A DNA stretch of 34,190 bases, taken from Planctomycetota bacterium. Lineage in GTDB: Bacteria > Planctomycetota > Brocadiia > JAJRTI01. The stretch covers positions 1 through 34,190 of the forward strand of contig JAJRTI010000234.1 in NCBI GenBank assembly GCA_024278415.1, given 5' to 3'. The translations under genes were made by a program, and so were the position numbers. The notes below the pieces were generated by a model. That model was given only the letters and a program-made list of their open reading frames with translations. It was not told the DNA's origin and did not search any database. Shown piece by piece: positions 7,808 through 16,600 of this stretch (position 1 is the stretch's first letter; every line of letters starts with the position of its first letter).

Positions 7808-8932
7808 TCAACCGAAGTACTCGCGGAGCGCTTCCCGCATCTGTCTGCCGAACAGGCGCCAGTCCGCGCCGAGCGGGGGCTTCTGTAGGCCGGCGGACCA
7901 GTTGCAGTTCAACTCGAGGACGCACGCGTCGATGCCGTAACGGCCGTAGAGGCCTTCACCAAAGGAGCCTGGGTTGCAGAAGTTTGGGTCGGTGCTGCCC
8001 TCCGTGAACCAGGTATGACGGCGGAGGACGGCCTCCAGCCGCGCCATGTTCGCGAGGTACGGCTCTGCATCCTTTTCGGGACGGCTGATGTGCAGCTTGC
8101 CGCCACTGTCGTTGTGCAGGTCGATGGCCAAAGCTGGCCGACACCCGGACTCGATGGCTCGTTCGATCCATGCTTCGAGCGCGTGGTTCTCCGGCGCAAG
8201 CCCGGGGGCCGCAGGGAGATCCCAGTTCCGGTTGAGATCCTTCCCTTGCATGTTGAACCGACTCCCCCCGCGCGCAACCCCGTCCTTGTTCGCCATAGGC
8301 AAGGCGTGCAGGCAGTACGTCTCTAGGCTCGGCCCTGCATCGTCGGCGAGCAGGCTATCAATCAACCCCTCCAGCAGCCAGTTGCCGCCGGTCTCCCAAG
8401 GATGGGCGCGGGCGCGCAGCAACACGTGGTGAGGCGCGTCCGGCCGCCCCACCGACACCAGCTCCAACTCCCGTCCCTCGACAGTCTCGCCAATCGTCTC
8501 GATACGGACCAACGCATGGCCGGCGATGGCCTCCAAGAACCGCTCCAGATCGGAAATTCGATAGGGCTCGATGCGGGCCACGTACAGGCAGCCCGTCGCC
8601 AGGTGAACCTTCAGCTCCAGACGGTTCTCCTCGATCTTGTGGCCGGCGACCGTACGCCACGCCTTCCCGTCCTCCGATACCGCGCATTGCGTTTCGGGCT
8701 GGATCGGGCAACCTGGGCGGCCGTTCCAGATGTTCTCGAAGTTTCGAAGGACGAGCCGGACATCGGACCCCGGGTCGCCTTGGAGTTGGAAGTGCCAATG
8801 CAAGACGGCCCGGTTCGGAGACTCTCGTTCGTGGTCGTAGATCATGGCCACGTGCACGGTGCCGTCATCCGCCACGTCCCAGTCAAGTGGCGACGCGTTC
8901 TCAAAGCCGGTGCGTAGGTATTGCAGTGGCAT
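7808..8932 (-). CDS. M14-family zinc carboxypeptidase
   Basis: This 374-residue enzyme has the M14 zinc ligands His177 and Glu180 (RAHPWETGGNW) and His273 (AIDLHND). The substrate-binding Asn-Arg pair is in KDLNRNWD (234-235) and the catalytic Glu is 340 (CVLELNCNW). The first ~115 residues form a separate beta-rich domain with SEDGKAWRTV, as in the N-domain of cytosolic carboxypeptidases (Nna1/CCP type). No signal peptide is visible, so it probably acts in the cytoplasm on a C-terminal residue of a peptide or modified protein. AGGA lies 8 nt before the ATG. It is divergent from the first beta-helix gene. Confidence 0.9.
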   Translation of the reverse strand: MPLQYLRTGFENASPLDWDVADDGTVHVAMIYDHERESPNRAVLHWHFQLQGDPGSDVRLVLRNFENIWNGRPGCPIQPETQCAVSEDGKAWRTVAGHKIEENRLELKVHLATGCLYVARIEPYRISDLERFLEAIAGHALVRIETIGETVEGRELELVSVGRPDAPHHVLLRARAHPWETGGNWLLEGLIDSLLADDAGPSLETYCLHALPMANKDGVARGGSRFNMQGKDLNRNWDLPAAPGLAPENHALEAWIERAIESGCRPALAIDLHNDSGGKLHISRPEKDAEPYLANMARLEAVLRRHTWFTEGSTDPNFCNPGSFGEGLYGRYGIDACVLELNCNWSAGLQKPPLGADWRLFGRQMREALREYFG

Positions 8933-8959
8933 GCGAGTTTTCCTGGCAGGTTCATGCGG

Positions 8960-8994
8960 CGGCGCTTCGCCGGAACAGCGCTACGCTGTCCCGG
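8960..8994. repeat. Double hairpin in the leader of the M14 gene
   Basis: Two hairpins overlap: CGGCG-ctt-CGCCG (8960-8972) and an 11-bp stem starting CCGGAACAGCG with loop cta (8970-8994, one mismatch). It lies 27 nt upstream of the carboxypeptidase ATG, in its predicted 5' UTR. It resembles REP-type stem-loops, but no second copy of this exact form is in the window. Confidence 0.4.
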
Positions 8995-9005
8995 TGTGGC
9001 CTTGG

Positions 9006-9034
9006 ACTCTACCGTCACACGCCCTCGCCATCAA
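9006..9034 (-). promoter_or_regulatory. Possible promoter of the M14 carboxypeptidase gene
   Basis: TTGATG (9034-9029), a 17-nt spacer and TAGAGT (9011-9006) on the minus strand, about 75-100 nt before the ATG. Four of six bases match in each hexamer, so this is plausible but not strong. Confidence 0.3.
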
Positions 9035-9168
9035 GTTGTCCAGGGCTGCGAACCGCCCAACCCCTACAACAGACGGAGTCCGATTGCTATGCTCTTGCGT
9101 GAATGGACTGCCCCCATCGTTGGCTGCGACGAGCACGTGGCATGCGATCCGCACTGTTCGAGGAACCA

Positions 9169-10659
9169 ATGATGCACAAACACATGACTCGCATTTTGAG
9201 TGTATTGACCACGATGAGCCTGGCGTTTCCTCTTGCCGCGCTGGGTGCGCCGCAGGAGAGCGACCTGCCTATGGTGGACCGCACCAGGATCAACCCGCTG
9301 TTCGACGCGTTCGACGCGATGGATCTCGCCGGCATGCCGACCGGGGACGTTCTCGCCAAGCACGATCCAAACGCGATCGCATGGACCGAGGTCAGCGGCC
9401 CCAAGGCCAAGCGCACGTGGCAGGGCAAGAAGCGGGTCGTGATTCGCGATCTCGCGCTGAAGGTCGACTGGCCGACCGGGCCGACTCAGAAGTACGAAGG
9501 CACGCTTTTCCTGATCCGCAACTGCGAGGAGGTGTTGGTCGAGAACGTCGCGGTCGTTCACACGAACGCGGACTACCGAGGCCAACACACGTTTCTGATC
9601 GAGAACTGCGGGAAGGTGACGATCCGAAACGTGTACAGCGCCGGGGCCATCGACCGGCATCACATCCGGCTCGAAGGCTGCCGCGAGTTCCTCATCGAGC
9701 GCGTCGAGATCAGCGGCTGGGACTATGGCGACGCAGGCGTTCGGTGCGGCGGCGGCATCTTTATCAACAACGGCGTCACTCGACCCGATGGCCGCGTGCA
9801 TCTCTACACTCCGAAGCGTCGGGAACTCGAGTGGGGAGTCATTCGCGATAGCTGGTTCCACGACTATCTCACGCAGGATGGCGGCCCTTGGCGCAACCAA
9901 GACGCGATCGGGTTCCACGCGCCTTCGGACGGGCTCGTGTTCAACTGCGCGTTCGACCGCTGGCTCGCGGGCGACGGCGCGATCGACGATTCGCATCGAA
10001 GACACGACCCGGCCTACCGAAACAAGGTGCACCGCATCGAACGATGCCTGTTCCGAGACTGCCGGCTCGTCAAGACGGACGGAGCGAAGGGCTCGCCGGA
10101 CTGCGTGATCGTGTGGGCGAACAACGTTTACATCAATACCTGGCTTGCGGACTATCACAAGGGCTGGACGAACTGGCATCTCCACGAGACCTATCTGTTC
10201 GAGAAGCCCATGCCCGTGTTCGTCAAGAACTGGGGCATGCGCGACGGCCTCACCGTCTTCGCGAACGGTCTGCTCTGTGCACAGCAGGGCGCGGACGTGG
10301 TATATTGGCAGAGCGGCAAGGCGACCGCCGAAGGATATCGGCTGTTTCGGGCGCGGCACATGCTTTACGCTCTGCCTGAGCCGCGCTACTGGATGCGCGG
10401 TCTTGGCGTTGAGTTCAGGGATCGCAAGGCCTGGCTCGCGGAGGGATTGGACACCGGCGGCAGGGTGTCTGCCGGCCCCCCCGGATTTGTTGACGTCAAG
10501 AGCAGAGACCTTCGCATTCGTGCGAACTCGCCCGCAGTAGGTTTTGGCGCTCCCTTGTTTCTGAATCCCAAAGACAGAGCGCTGAGAGTGACGCGAGACT
10601 TCAACGGCCGGCCGCGGCCGGCGCGGCCCGCGGCGGGGGCGTTCGAGCCGGGCCGGTAG
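9169..10659 (+). CDS. Secreted right-handed parallel beta-helix protein (beta-helix 1)
   Basis: About 496 residues when started at the double ATG at 9169; an upstream in-frame GTG at 9103 would only add a non-signal leader. Residues 1-27 form a signal peptide (MTRILSVLTTMSLAFPLAALGA). Most of the protein is repeated short strands with Asn/Val ladders (LIRNCEEVLVENVAVV, LIENCGKVTIRNVYSA, LEGCREFLIERVEISG), typical of pectate-lyase-like beta-helices. I do not recognise a specific catalytic family; a polysaccharide lyase or glycosidase role is an inference. The last ~115 codons were copied into a pseudogene at 12681-13237. Confidence 0.8.
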   Translation: MMHKHMTRILSVLTTMSLAFPLAALGAPQESDLPMVDRTRINPLFDAFDAMDLAGMPTGDVLAKHDPNAIAWTEVSGPKAKRTWQGKKRVVIRDLALKVDWPTGPTQKYEGTLFLIRNCEEVLVENVAVVHTNADYRGQHTFLIENCGKVTIRNVYSAGAIDRHHIRLEGCREFLIERVEISGWDYGDAGVRCGGGIFINNGVTRPDGRVHLYTPKRRELEWGVIRDSWFHDYLTQDGGPWRNQDAIGFHAPSDGLVFNCAFDRWLAGDGAIDDSHRRHDPAYRNKVHRIERCLFRDCRLVKTDGAKGSPDCVIVWANNVYINTWLADYHKGWTNWHLHETYLFEKPMPVFVKNWGMRDGLTVFANGLLCAQQGADVVYWQSGKATAEGYRLFRARHMLYALPEPRYWMRGLGVEFRDRKAWLAEGLDTGGRVSAGPPGFVDVKSRDLRIRANSPAVGFGAPLFLNPKDRALRVTRDFNGRPRPARPAAGAFEPGR

Positions 10660-10889
10660 GCGTTTGAAGGACCGCGTTCGTCGATTGCGAAGTGCTTGAT
10701 TGCACGCGGAGCGCGGCGGAAGACCGTGCGGCCAGAGAAAGGGACGAGTGGATGAGCACGCGAGAGAGACCCTCTGTCCCGGGCTACGTGTTGCTGGTCA
10801 GTGCGGCGGATCTACTGGGTCCGCGATCACAACCTCAGCCTGATTGGGATTCCTCCCAAGGCCAGACAAGACGAGGCGTGGCGACCAAA

Positions 10890-12638
10890 ATGCAAGCCCA
10901 ACTCAGATGGATCCACTTCGGCCTCCTCTTCTCGGCAGTCGCCTCGCTCGCCCACGCGGCGTCGGTGCAGGAGATGCTCGACCACGCGGTCAAGACTGGC
11001 GCGGCGAAGGTCGTACTGCCCAAGGGCCGCGTCGAGGTCGATGGCCGGCTCATGCTCCACAAGGCCAATGGCCTCGTCATCGAGGGCCATGGCACGACGC
11101 TCGTCTTCGGGAATCTCCGCAGCACCGGCTGGCTGTTCTATTCATGCCGCAACGTCACCCTCCGCGGCTTCGCCATCGACTACGACCCGCTGCCGTTTGT
11201 CCAGGGCCGTATCACCAGCCGGTCCGACGATGGCAAGCGGTATGACTTCACGGTGTGCGTCGGCTATCCGGGCCTGCGAAAGGAAGACGCCAAGTACTAC
11301 CGGCAGGGCTACATCTTCGAGCCCAAGCGCCGGCGGTGGAAGCCGTGGGTGCCGGACATCTACGCCCGACGGGTCGAGATCATCGACGAGCGCCGCGGCC
11401 GGTTTGTCATGGGCTATGTGCCCGCGCAGCACAAGCGGATCGAGGTCGGCGACCGCATCGTGCTGACGATCCGTGCCGGCGGTGCGATACGCATGAACGA
11501 CTGCGAGAACGTGCGCATCGAGGACGTGACGTTCCTCGCCGCGCCGGGCGCCGCGTATCTCGGCCGCTACATGCGCGGGGACAACTACTACCGCTACACC
11601 ATCGAGCCCGGCCCGCCTCCGCCCGGTGCGACAGAGCCGCGCCTCATCTCGACTTGCGCGGACGGCCTCAACATCGCGTTCGCGACGAAGGGCCCCACCA
11701 TCGAGCGCTGCAAATTCTCGTTCATGGGCGACGACTCGGTGAACCTACACGGTGTCACGTTCGTCGTGGTGGGCAGGAAGAGCCCGACCGCAGTGCTCGT
11801 CGCGTGGCCGTACACGCGAGAGTTCCTCCACACGGTCATCCCCAGAGGCGCGACCGCGCGGCGGCTGCGCCCAGGCAGCTACGAAGTGCTCGGCAGGGCC
11901 AAGGTGGCCGGCTTCACGCCGCTCAAGGAGCGCACGCCGGAGCAGCTCGAGAGGATCCACGGGGTCTGGCCGAGGAGTGCGAGGAGCGAGCCCACTCGCG
12001 GCACGGTGTTCCAACTCAGCCTCGAAGGGCCACTACCGGCCGAGCCGGGCGAGTTCATCGACGTCATCGAGAACAACGCGCCGGGCTTCGTGATCCGGGA
12101 CTGCACGTTCGAGGACCACCGCGCCCGGGGCTTGCGCATCATGGCGTCGCACGGCGTGATCGAACGCAACACCTTCCGCCGGCTCAAGATGAACGCCATC
12201 AGCATCGGCGCGGAGTACGGCTTTTGGCGCGAAGCCGGGTGGACCGAAGGCGTGACGATCCGCAACAACATCATCGAGGACGTGTGCCGCGACGCGGCGC
12301 TGCACAGTGGCCGCGCGTACGTGCTCGGCGCGATCAGCGTGTTCGGCCGCAGTGATCTCCAGGCCAAGTTGCCGGTGTGGCCGGGCAACCGCAACATCGT
12401 GATCGAGAACAACGTGATCCGTGACTGCCCCGGCGCGGGCATCTTCGTCGCCGCGGCCAAGGGCGTGCAGGTGCGCGGCAATCGGCTCGAGCACGTGCTC
12501 TACAATCCCGGCGAGAACGCCGGCCGCGATCTGGGCTTGAGCGTGCGCGACGCGATCGACGTGCGCCACGCGCAAGACGTCCAAGTCGACGGAAACGAAC
12601 TGGCCAACGTTCGCGTCGAGCCGGCGAAGCGACCGTAG
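10890..12638 (+). CDS. Secreted right-handed parallel beta-helix protein (beta-helix 2)
   Basis: This is a 582-residue protein from the ATG at 10890. The frame stays open back to 10692, but the residues there do not look like a signal, whereas MQAQLRWIHFGLLFSAVASLAHA at 10890 is a good signal peptide. The body has beta-helix coils such as YSCRNVTLRGFAIDYD, NDCENVRIEDVTFLA, FVIRDCTFEDHRARGLRI, VTIRNNIIEDVCRD and IVIENNVIRDCPGAGIFV. An inserted stretch near 150-200 interrupts the ladder. The exact enzyme family is not recognised; proteins of this layout are often polysaccharide lyases or glycosidases. It lies 230 bp after beta-helix 1 on the same strand. Confidence 0.82.
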   Translation: MQAQLRWIHFGLLFSAVASLAHAASVQEMLDHAVKTGAAKVVLPKGRVEVDGRLMLHKANGLVIEGHGTTLVFGNLRSTGWLFYSCRNVTLRGFAIDYDPLPFVQGRITSRSDDGKRYDFTVCVGYPGLRKEDAKYYRQGYIFEPKRRRWKPWVPDIYARRVEIIDERRGRFVMGYVPAQHKRIEVGDRIVLTIRAGGAIRMNDCENVRIEDVTFLAAPGAAYLGRYMRGDNYYRYTIEPGPPPPGATEPRLISTCADGLNIAFATKGPTIERCKFSFMGDDSVNLHGVTFVVVGRKSPTAVLVAWPYTREFLHTVIPRGATARRLRPGSYEVLGRAKVAGFTPLKERTPEQLERIHGVWPRSARSEPTRGTVFQLSLEGPLPAEPGEFIDVIENNAPGFVIRDCTFEDHRARGLRIMASHGVIERNTFRRLKMNAISIGAEYGFWREAGWTEGVTIRNNIIEDVCRDAALHSGRAYVLGAISVFGRSDLQAKLPVWPGNRNIVIENNVIRDCPGAGIFVAAAKGVQVRGNRLEHVLYNPGENAGRDLGLSVRDAIDVRHAQDVQVDGNELANVRVEPAKRP

Positions 12639-12850
12639 GGACCGTAGCCGAGGGCCTCGCGCGGCCGTTGGCCGCAACCCGCAGAGCGGCAAGGCGACCC
12701 TCGAAGGCTATCGCCTGTTCCGGGCTCGAAACATGCTTTACGCGCTGCCTTCGCCGCGCGACTGGATGCGCGGGCTTGGCGTTGAGATCAAGGATCGCAA
12801 GGCCTGGCTTTCGGAGGGGTTGGACACCGGCGGCAGGGTGTCTGCCGGCC

Positions 12851-13058
12851 TGCTCTTTACCCACATTTGAAGGACGACCGCGGCCGGGCGCGGGGATCGG
12901 AAAGGCAGAGGGAAGGGGAGAATGGTGGGTTTGGGCGCCTTGTTCCCAGGGTAGCGGCCTGCGGCCGCAACCCTGGGCTGTCATACGGGACCCCTTTGGG
13001 GTCCGGGAGGCCGCACGAGAGCGACCTCGCAAGAGTTCGGAAATGTGGGTAAAGAGCA
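12851..13058. mobile_element. 208-bp MITE-like non-autonomous element with 18-bp inverted repeats and 13-bp target duplication
   Basis: The left end TGCTCTTTACCCACATTT (12851-12868) is repeated perfectly inverted at 13041-13058. GTGTCTGCCGGCC flanks it directly at 12838-12850 and 13059-13071. The paralogous gene has the same site only once (10465-10477) with no insert, so it serves as an empty site. The inside holds no gene but carries two strong hairpins (12945-12977 and 12988-13004). No transposase is in the window, so a helper enzyme must act from elsewhere. Confidence 0.88.
12945..13004. repeat. Two hairpins inside the MITE-like element
   Basis: The first is CCCAGGGT-a-GCGGCC, loop tgc, and its complement ending ACCCTGGG (12945-12977): 14 pairs plus one A/A mismatch. 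The second is GGACCCC-ttt-GGGGTCC (12988-13004). They could be an older REP-type module carried by the element. Confidence 0.8.
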
Positions 13059-13240
13059 GTGTCTGCCGGCCCATCCGGGTTTGTTGACGTCAAGAGCAGA
13101 GACCGCCGCGTTCGTGCGAACTCGCCCGCAGTAGGTTTTGGCGCGCCCTCGTTTCTGAAGCCCAAAGACAGAGCGCTGAGAGTGACGCGAGACTTCAACG
13201 GCCGGCCGCGGCGGGGGCTTTCGAGCCGGGCCGGTAGTCG

Positions 13241-13277
13241 CTTATCGGTTTGCGAACGACAACATGTTGTCGATGCG
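13241..13277. repeat. Post-stop palindromic repeat, copy A (core CGACAACATGTTGTCG)
   Basis: This 37-nt sequence begins 3 nt after the TAG of the beta-helix 1 remnant. It contains the perfect 16-bp palindrome CGACAACATGTTGTCG. The reverse complement matches 17065-17101, with nearly all differences being transitions. Copy B also lies 3 nt after a TAG stop in the same orientation relative to its gene. Confidence 0.7.
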
Positions 13278-13284
13278 CTCCGTT

Positions 13285-13429
13285 GTGGAGTGCGCCGGCT
13301 CGACGGCGCTTTGGCTGGCAGCGCGTAGCGCTGCTTTGCATCCGCACACGCGCGATCCGTTCGCCAGCGACAGGCGAGAAGCTAAAGCGGCGTCAAGCCG
13401 CCGCACTCCACATGGGCTGCGGCGCAGCC
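13285..13429. repeat. Long imperfect inverted repeat (GTGGAGTGCG...CGCACTCCAC) with nested hairpins
   Basis: The 28-nt arms at 13285-13312 and 13384-13411 are complementary apart from three positions. Nested hairpins are GCAGCGC-gta-GCGCTGC (13318-13334) inside and GGCTGC-ggc-GCAGCC (13415-13429) just outside. From recall, strings of this form are common dispersed repeats in Planctomycetes and Verrucomicrobia. It lies between the pseudogene and the large beta-helix gene; no open frame here looks real. Confidence 0.7.
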
Positions 13430-13515
13430 GCCCCTTTCTCGTAGCGAAGTCTGCAAAAAAAGCGTAGAGTCTGAGTCGTCAGGAACCGTCGGGAAAAACA
13501 GGAAGCGGCCCATCC

Positions 13516-13571
13516 GGAGCGGATCCCGAAGCCTCGGGACCGTCCGTCGGAACGCGAAGGCGTTCCGCTCC
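13516..13571. repeat. Dispersed two-hairpin repeat, copy upstream of beta-helix 3
   Basis: This is nearly identical to 2018-2071: palindromic TCCCGAAGCCTCGGGA followed by GGAACGC-gaag-GCGTTCC. It ends about 37 nt before the GTG start of the next gene, so it lies in or near its 5' UTR. Confidence 0.8.
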
Positions 13572-13607
13572 CAGGCTCCAGCCAACACAACCCAAGGAGA
13601 CCCCAAC

Positions 13608-16600
13608 GTGAACCGACATGCCATTTCGCTGTTTCTGATCTTCGCCTCAGCTCCATGCCTCTGGGCCGCGGACTATTTCGTCGCGCCCAACGGCCACGAC
13701 TCGGCGCCCGGCAGCCTCGCCCGGCCTTTCCGCACGATCCAGCACGCGGCCGATATCATGCGGCCGGGCGACACGTGCTACGTGCGCGGCGGGACTTACC
13801 GGGAGACGGTAACGCTCAAGCGCAGCGGCCGGGCCGGCGCACCCATCCGTTTCCGCGCCTACCCCGGAGAGATTCCTCTGCTTGACGGCACAGAGCCGAT
13901 CACCGGCCGATGGCTCAGGCACAAAGGATCGATCTACAAAACGCGCACGCCGCGCAAGTTCGAGCAACTGTTCGTGAACCGGCGCATGATGCTCGAAGCG
14001 CGCTGGCCCAACACGACCTTCGACAAACTGCTCACCCGCGAGGGCTGGGCTACGACCGGCCCCAAGAGTACGTATCAGAAACTACACGACCCCGAACTCG
14101 CTCAGACCGGCATCGACTGGAACGGCGCAACCGCGGTGCTCAACATCGCGCACCAGTTCTGGACATGGAGCCGCCCAGTGCTCAATTACAAGAAGGGCGG
14201 CGACACGTTCGAATACAAGATCAAGATGAACCCGTTCCACAGCAAGCGTACGCACTGGTGGGCCGACGATTTCTACTACCTCATGGGCAAGCTCGAAGCG
14301 CTCGACGCGGCGACGGAGTGGTTCCTGGCCGACGACGGCACGCTCTACCTCTGGCCGCCCGAGGGCGTGGACCTGAGCCAGGCCAAGGTGGAGGTGAAGG
14401 CCCGCGACTACGGCTTCTTCGGCAAAGGGCTGAAGCACGTCGAAATCTCGGGGTTCCACTTCTTCGCGTGCACGTTCGCGCTCGAAGATTGCCAGCAGTG
14501 CGTGGTGGAGCACTGCCAACTGCTCTTCCCTTCGTTCGTGCGCGGAGTGCCCGACGCGGACGAGCCGCGGCGAAAGAGCGCGGGCACCCACGTGACCGGC
14601 GAGGACAACGTGGTGCGCAACTGTAGCCTCGTCCACTGCGCCAACTACGGCATTCGCGTCCGCGGCCGGCGCAATCGGGTCGAGAACTGCCTGATCCACG
14701 ACGTGAACTGGAGCGGCACGCTCGCCTACACCGGCATCGCACTCACCGGCGACCGCAAGGATGAACGCGCGATGAACGTCGCGAGCCACAACACCGTCTA
14801 CAACGTGGGCAACACGATCATCGTCAGCAGCGCCAACCGCTACGGCGTGGTGGAGTACAACCACGTGCACCACGGCGGGCTCATCTGCGCGGACGTGTCG
14901 CTCATCTACACGAGCATGCCCTACGCCATGGGCAACGAAATCCGCTACAACTGGGTGCACGATAGCCTGTCCCCGAACAACTCGCTCGGCATCCGCGGCG
15001 ACGACAAGACCCGCGGCATGCGCGTACACCACAACGTCGTGTGGAACATCCACGACGTGGGCATCATCGTCAAAGGCGGGCTCAACCGCATCTATAACAA
15101 CACCTGCTTCGCCAACGGCGCGTGCGACATCATGTTCATGTCCGGCCGCGAACCGGATAAGTGGTGGCAGAAGTGGGTGAAGGCGTACGAGCACCAGAAC
15201 GAGGATAGTTTGCTCGTCAACAACTGCGCGCCCGTGATCGCGTCCGTCCGCCGGCGCCGCGACCCCGGCTTGCCCGGCGACCACTCGAACAACTACACCG
15301 GCGGCGCGCCGAAGCTCGCCAACCCGGCAGCGCTCGACTTCCGCCCGCGGGCCGATTCGCCGCTCGTGGACGCAGGCCGCGCGGTCGAGGGAGTGACCGC
15401 GCCGTTCAAGGGGAAAGCGCCGGACATCGGCGCGTACGAGTTCGGCGGCGAACGCTGGCTGCCGGGCCATCGCAACGGCGTATGGGTCACCCGCCGGGCC
15501 GGCGGCGGGTTGCAGGCCGCGCTTGATATGCCCATCAGCGAGCCTGCGCGCGTCGCGGTCGTTAGCAACGGCCGGCGGCTGGTGTGGCTCGCGTTCACGC
15601 CCGCGGACTGGATGCAGCCGCAGGCGTTGCCCACGGGAGCGGTAGGCGCGCTTGGGTTCGAAACCGCGGACTGGGGCGCCGCGCACGTCGCAGACACGCG
15701 GGCGGTCACCCCTCTCGCCGGCGCGCAGGCCGCGTTCGAGCGGCCTGACACCACGACCGCCAAGGGCTGGAGACCCCGCTACCACTACGAACGCACGTTT
15801 CAGCCCGAAACCCTCACGAAACCCATTGCGCGGGCGTTCAAAACGACGCGGCCTCCGGCCATCGACGGCCGCGTGGGCCGGAGCGAATGGCCCGGCTGGT
15901 CGCCCGCGCGCGCGCTGCCACTCATCAGCCTGAGGGCGAAGCCCAGCCAAGCCTATCCCGCTGTGGGCTACGGTTATGCGTTGTTCGACGAAAACAACCT
16001 CTACATCGGCGTGCGCATCCGGCGCACGCCCGGCGAGGCCTTGAAGCAAACAGGCGGCGCGTGGGGCGAAGACGACGGCGTGGAGGTCGACTTCTGCACG
16101 GTCGCGGGCAAGACGCCGGGGCCCGTATTTGTGCTCCACGGATTGCCCTCGGGCACGTTCGAGAGCGTGACGGACGGCGGCGCGTCGAGCGCGGACGCGG
16201 CGCGCATGGCCGCGGCCGTGAAGTACGCCGCGCACGCCGGCTCAGCCGAATGGACCGCGGAGTTTCGCATCCCCTTCGCCGCCATGGCCGCGCCCGCCGG
16301 CGAGCTGAAACGCTTGCGGTTCAACGTGGGCGCCCGAAGCAACGCGGCGGCCGGCGGCCCGTGGTTCGCGTTCCAGAACACAGGAGGCCCGAACTACGAC
16401 GTGGACCGCGCCGCGCTTCTTGTGCTGCGCCCGGCTGTGGCCGCGAACGCGGCCAACCTGCTCAAGAACGGCTCCTTCGAGTCGGCCGACCTGAGCGCGT
16501 GGCGGCTGACGAGCAACTCCCGCGAGCCGATCCCCAAAACCGTAGCCCGCCGTGTGCGCGAGGGCCGGGACGGGGGCTGGTGCATGAAGCTGGAGTGCGG

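Larger units (their letters stand above)
12681..13237 (+). pseudogene. Decayed partial duplicate of the 3' end of beta-helix 1, split by a small element
   Basis: 12681-12850 plus 13072-13237 match 10308-10659 of beta-helix 1 at roughly 85-90 percent by eye (GKATLEGYRLFRARNMLYALP against GKATAEGYRLFRARHMLYALP, then GFVDVKSRD and NSPAVGFGAP). There is no start, no signal peptide and no beta-helix body. About 16 nt are deleted inside the final GC-rich run, changing the frame before the same TAG region. A 208-bp insert at 12851-13058 breaks the reading frame. It is a non-functional remnant. Confidence 0.88.

Noticed and set aside
9103..9168. N-terminal extension of beta-helix 1 from the GTG at 9103
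   Set aside because: The residues before the ATG at 9169 do not form a signal; the signal peptide starts at 9169 with AGGA just upstream.
14082..16235. 717-codon minus-strand frame opposite beta-helix 3
   Set aside because: Antisense shadow rich in Val/Ala/His/Arg with no domain; the plus-strand protein has a signal peptide and known domains.
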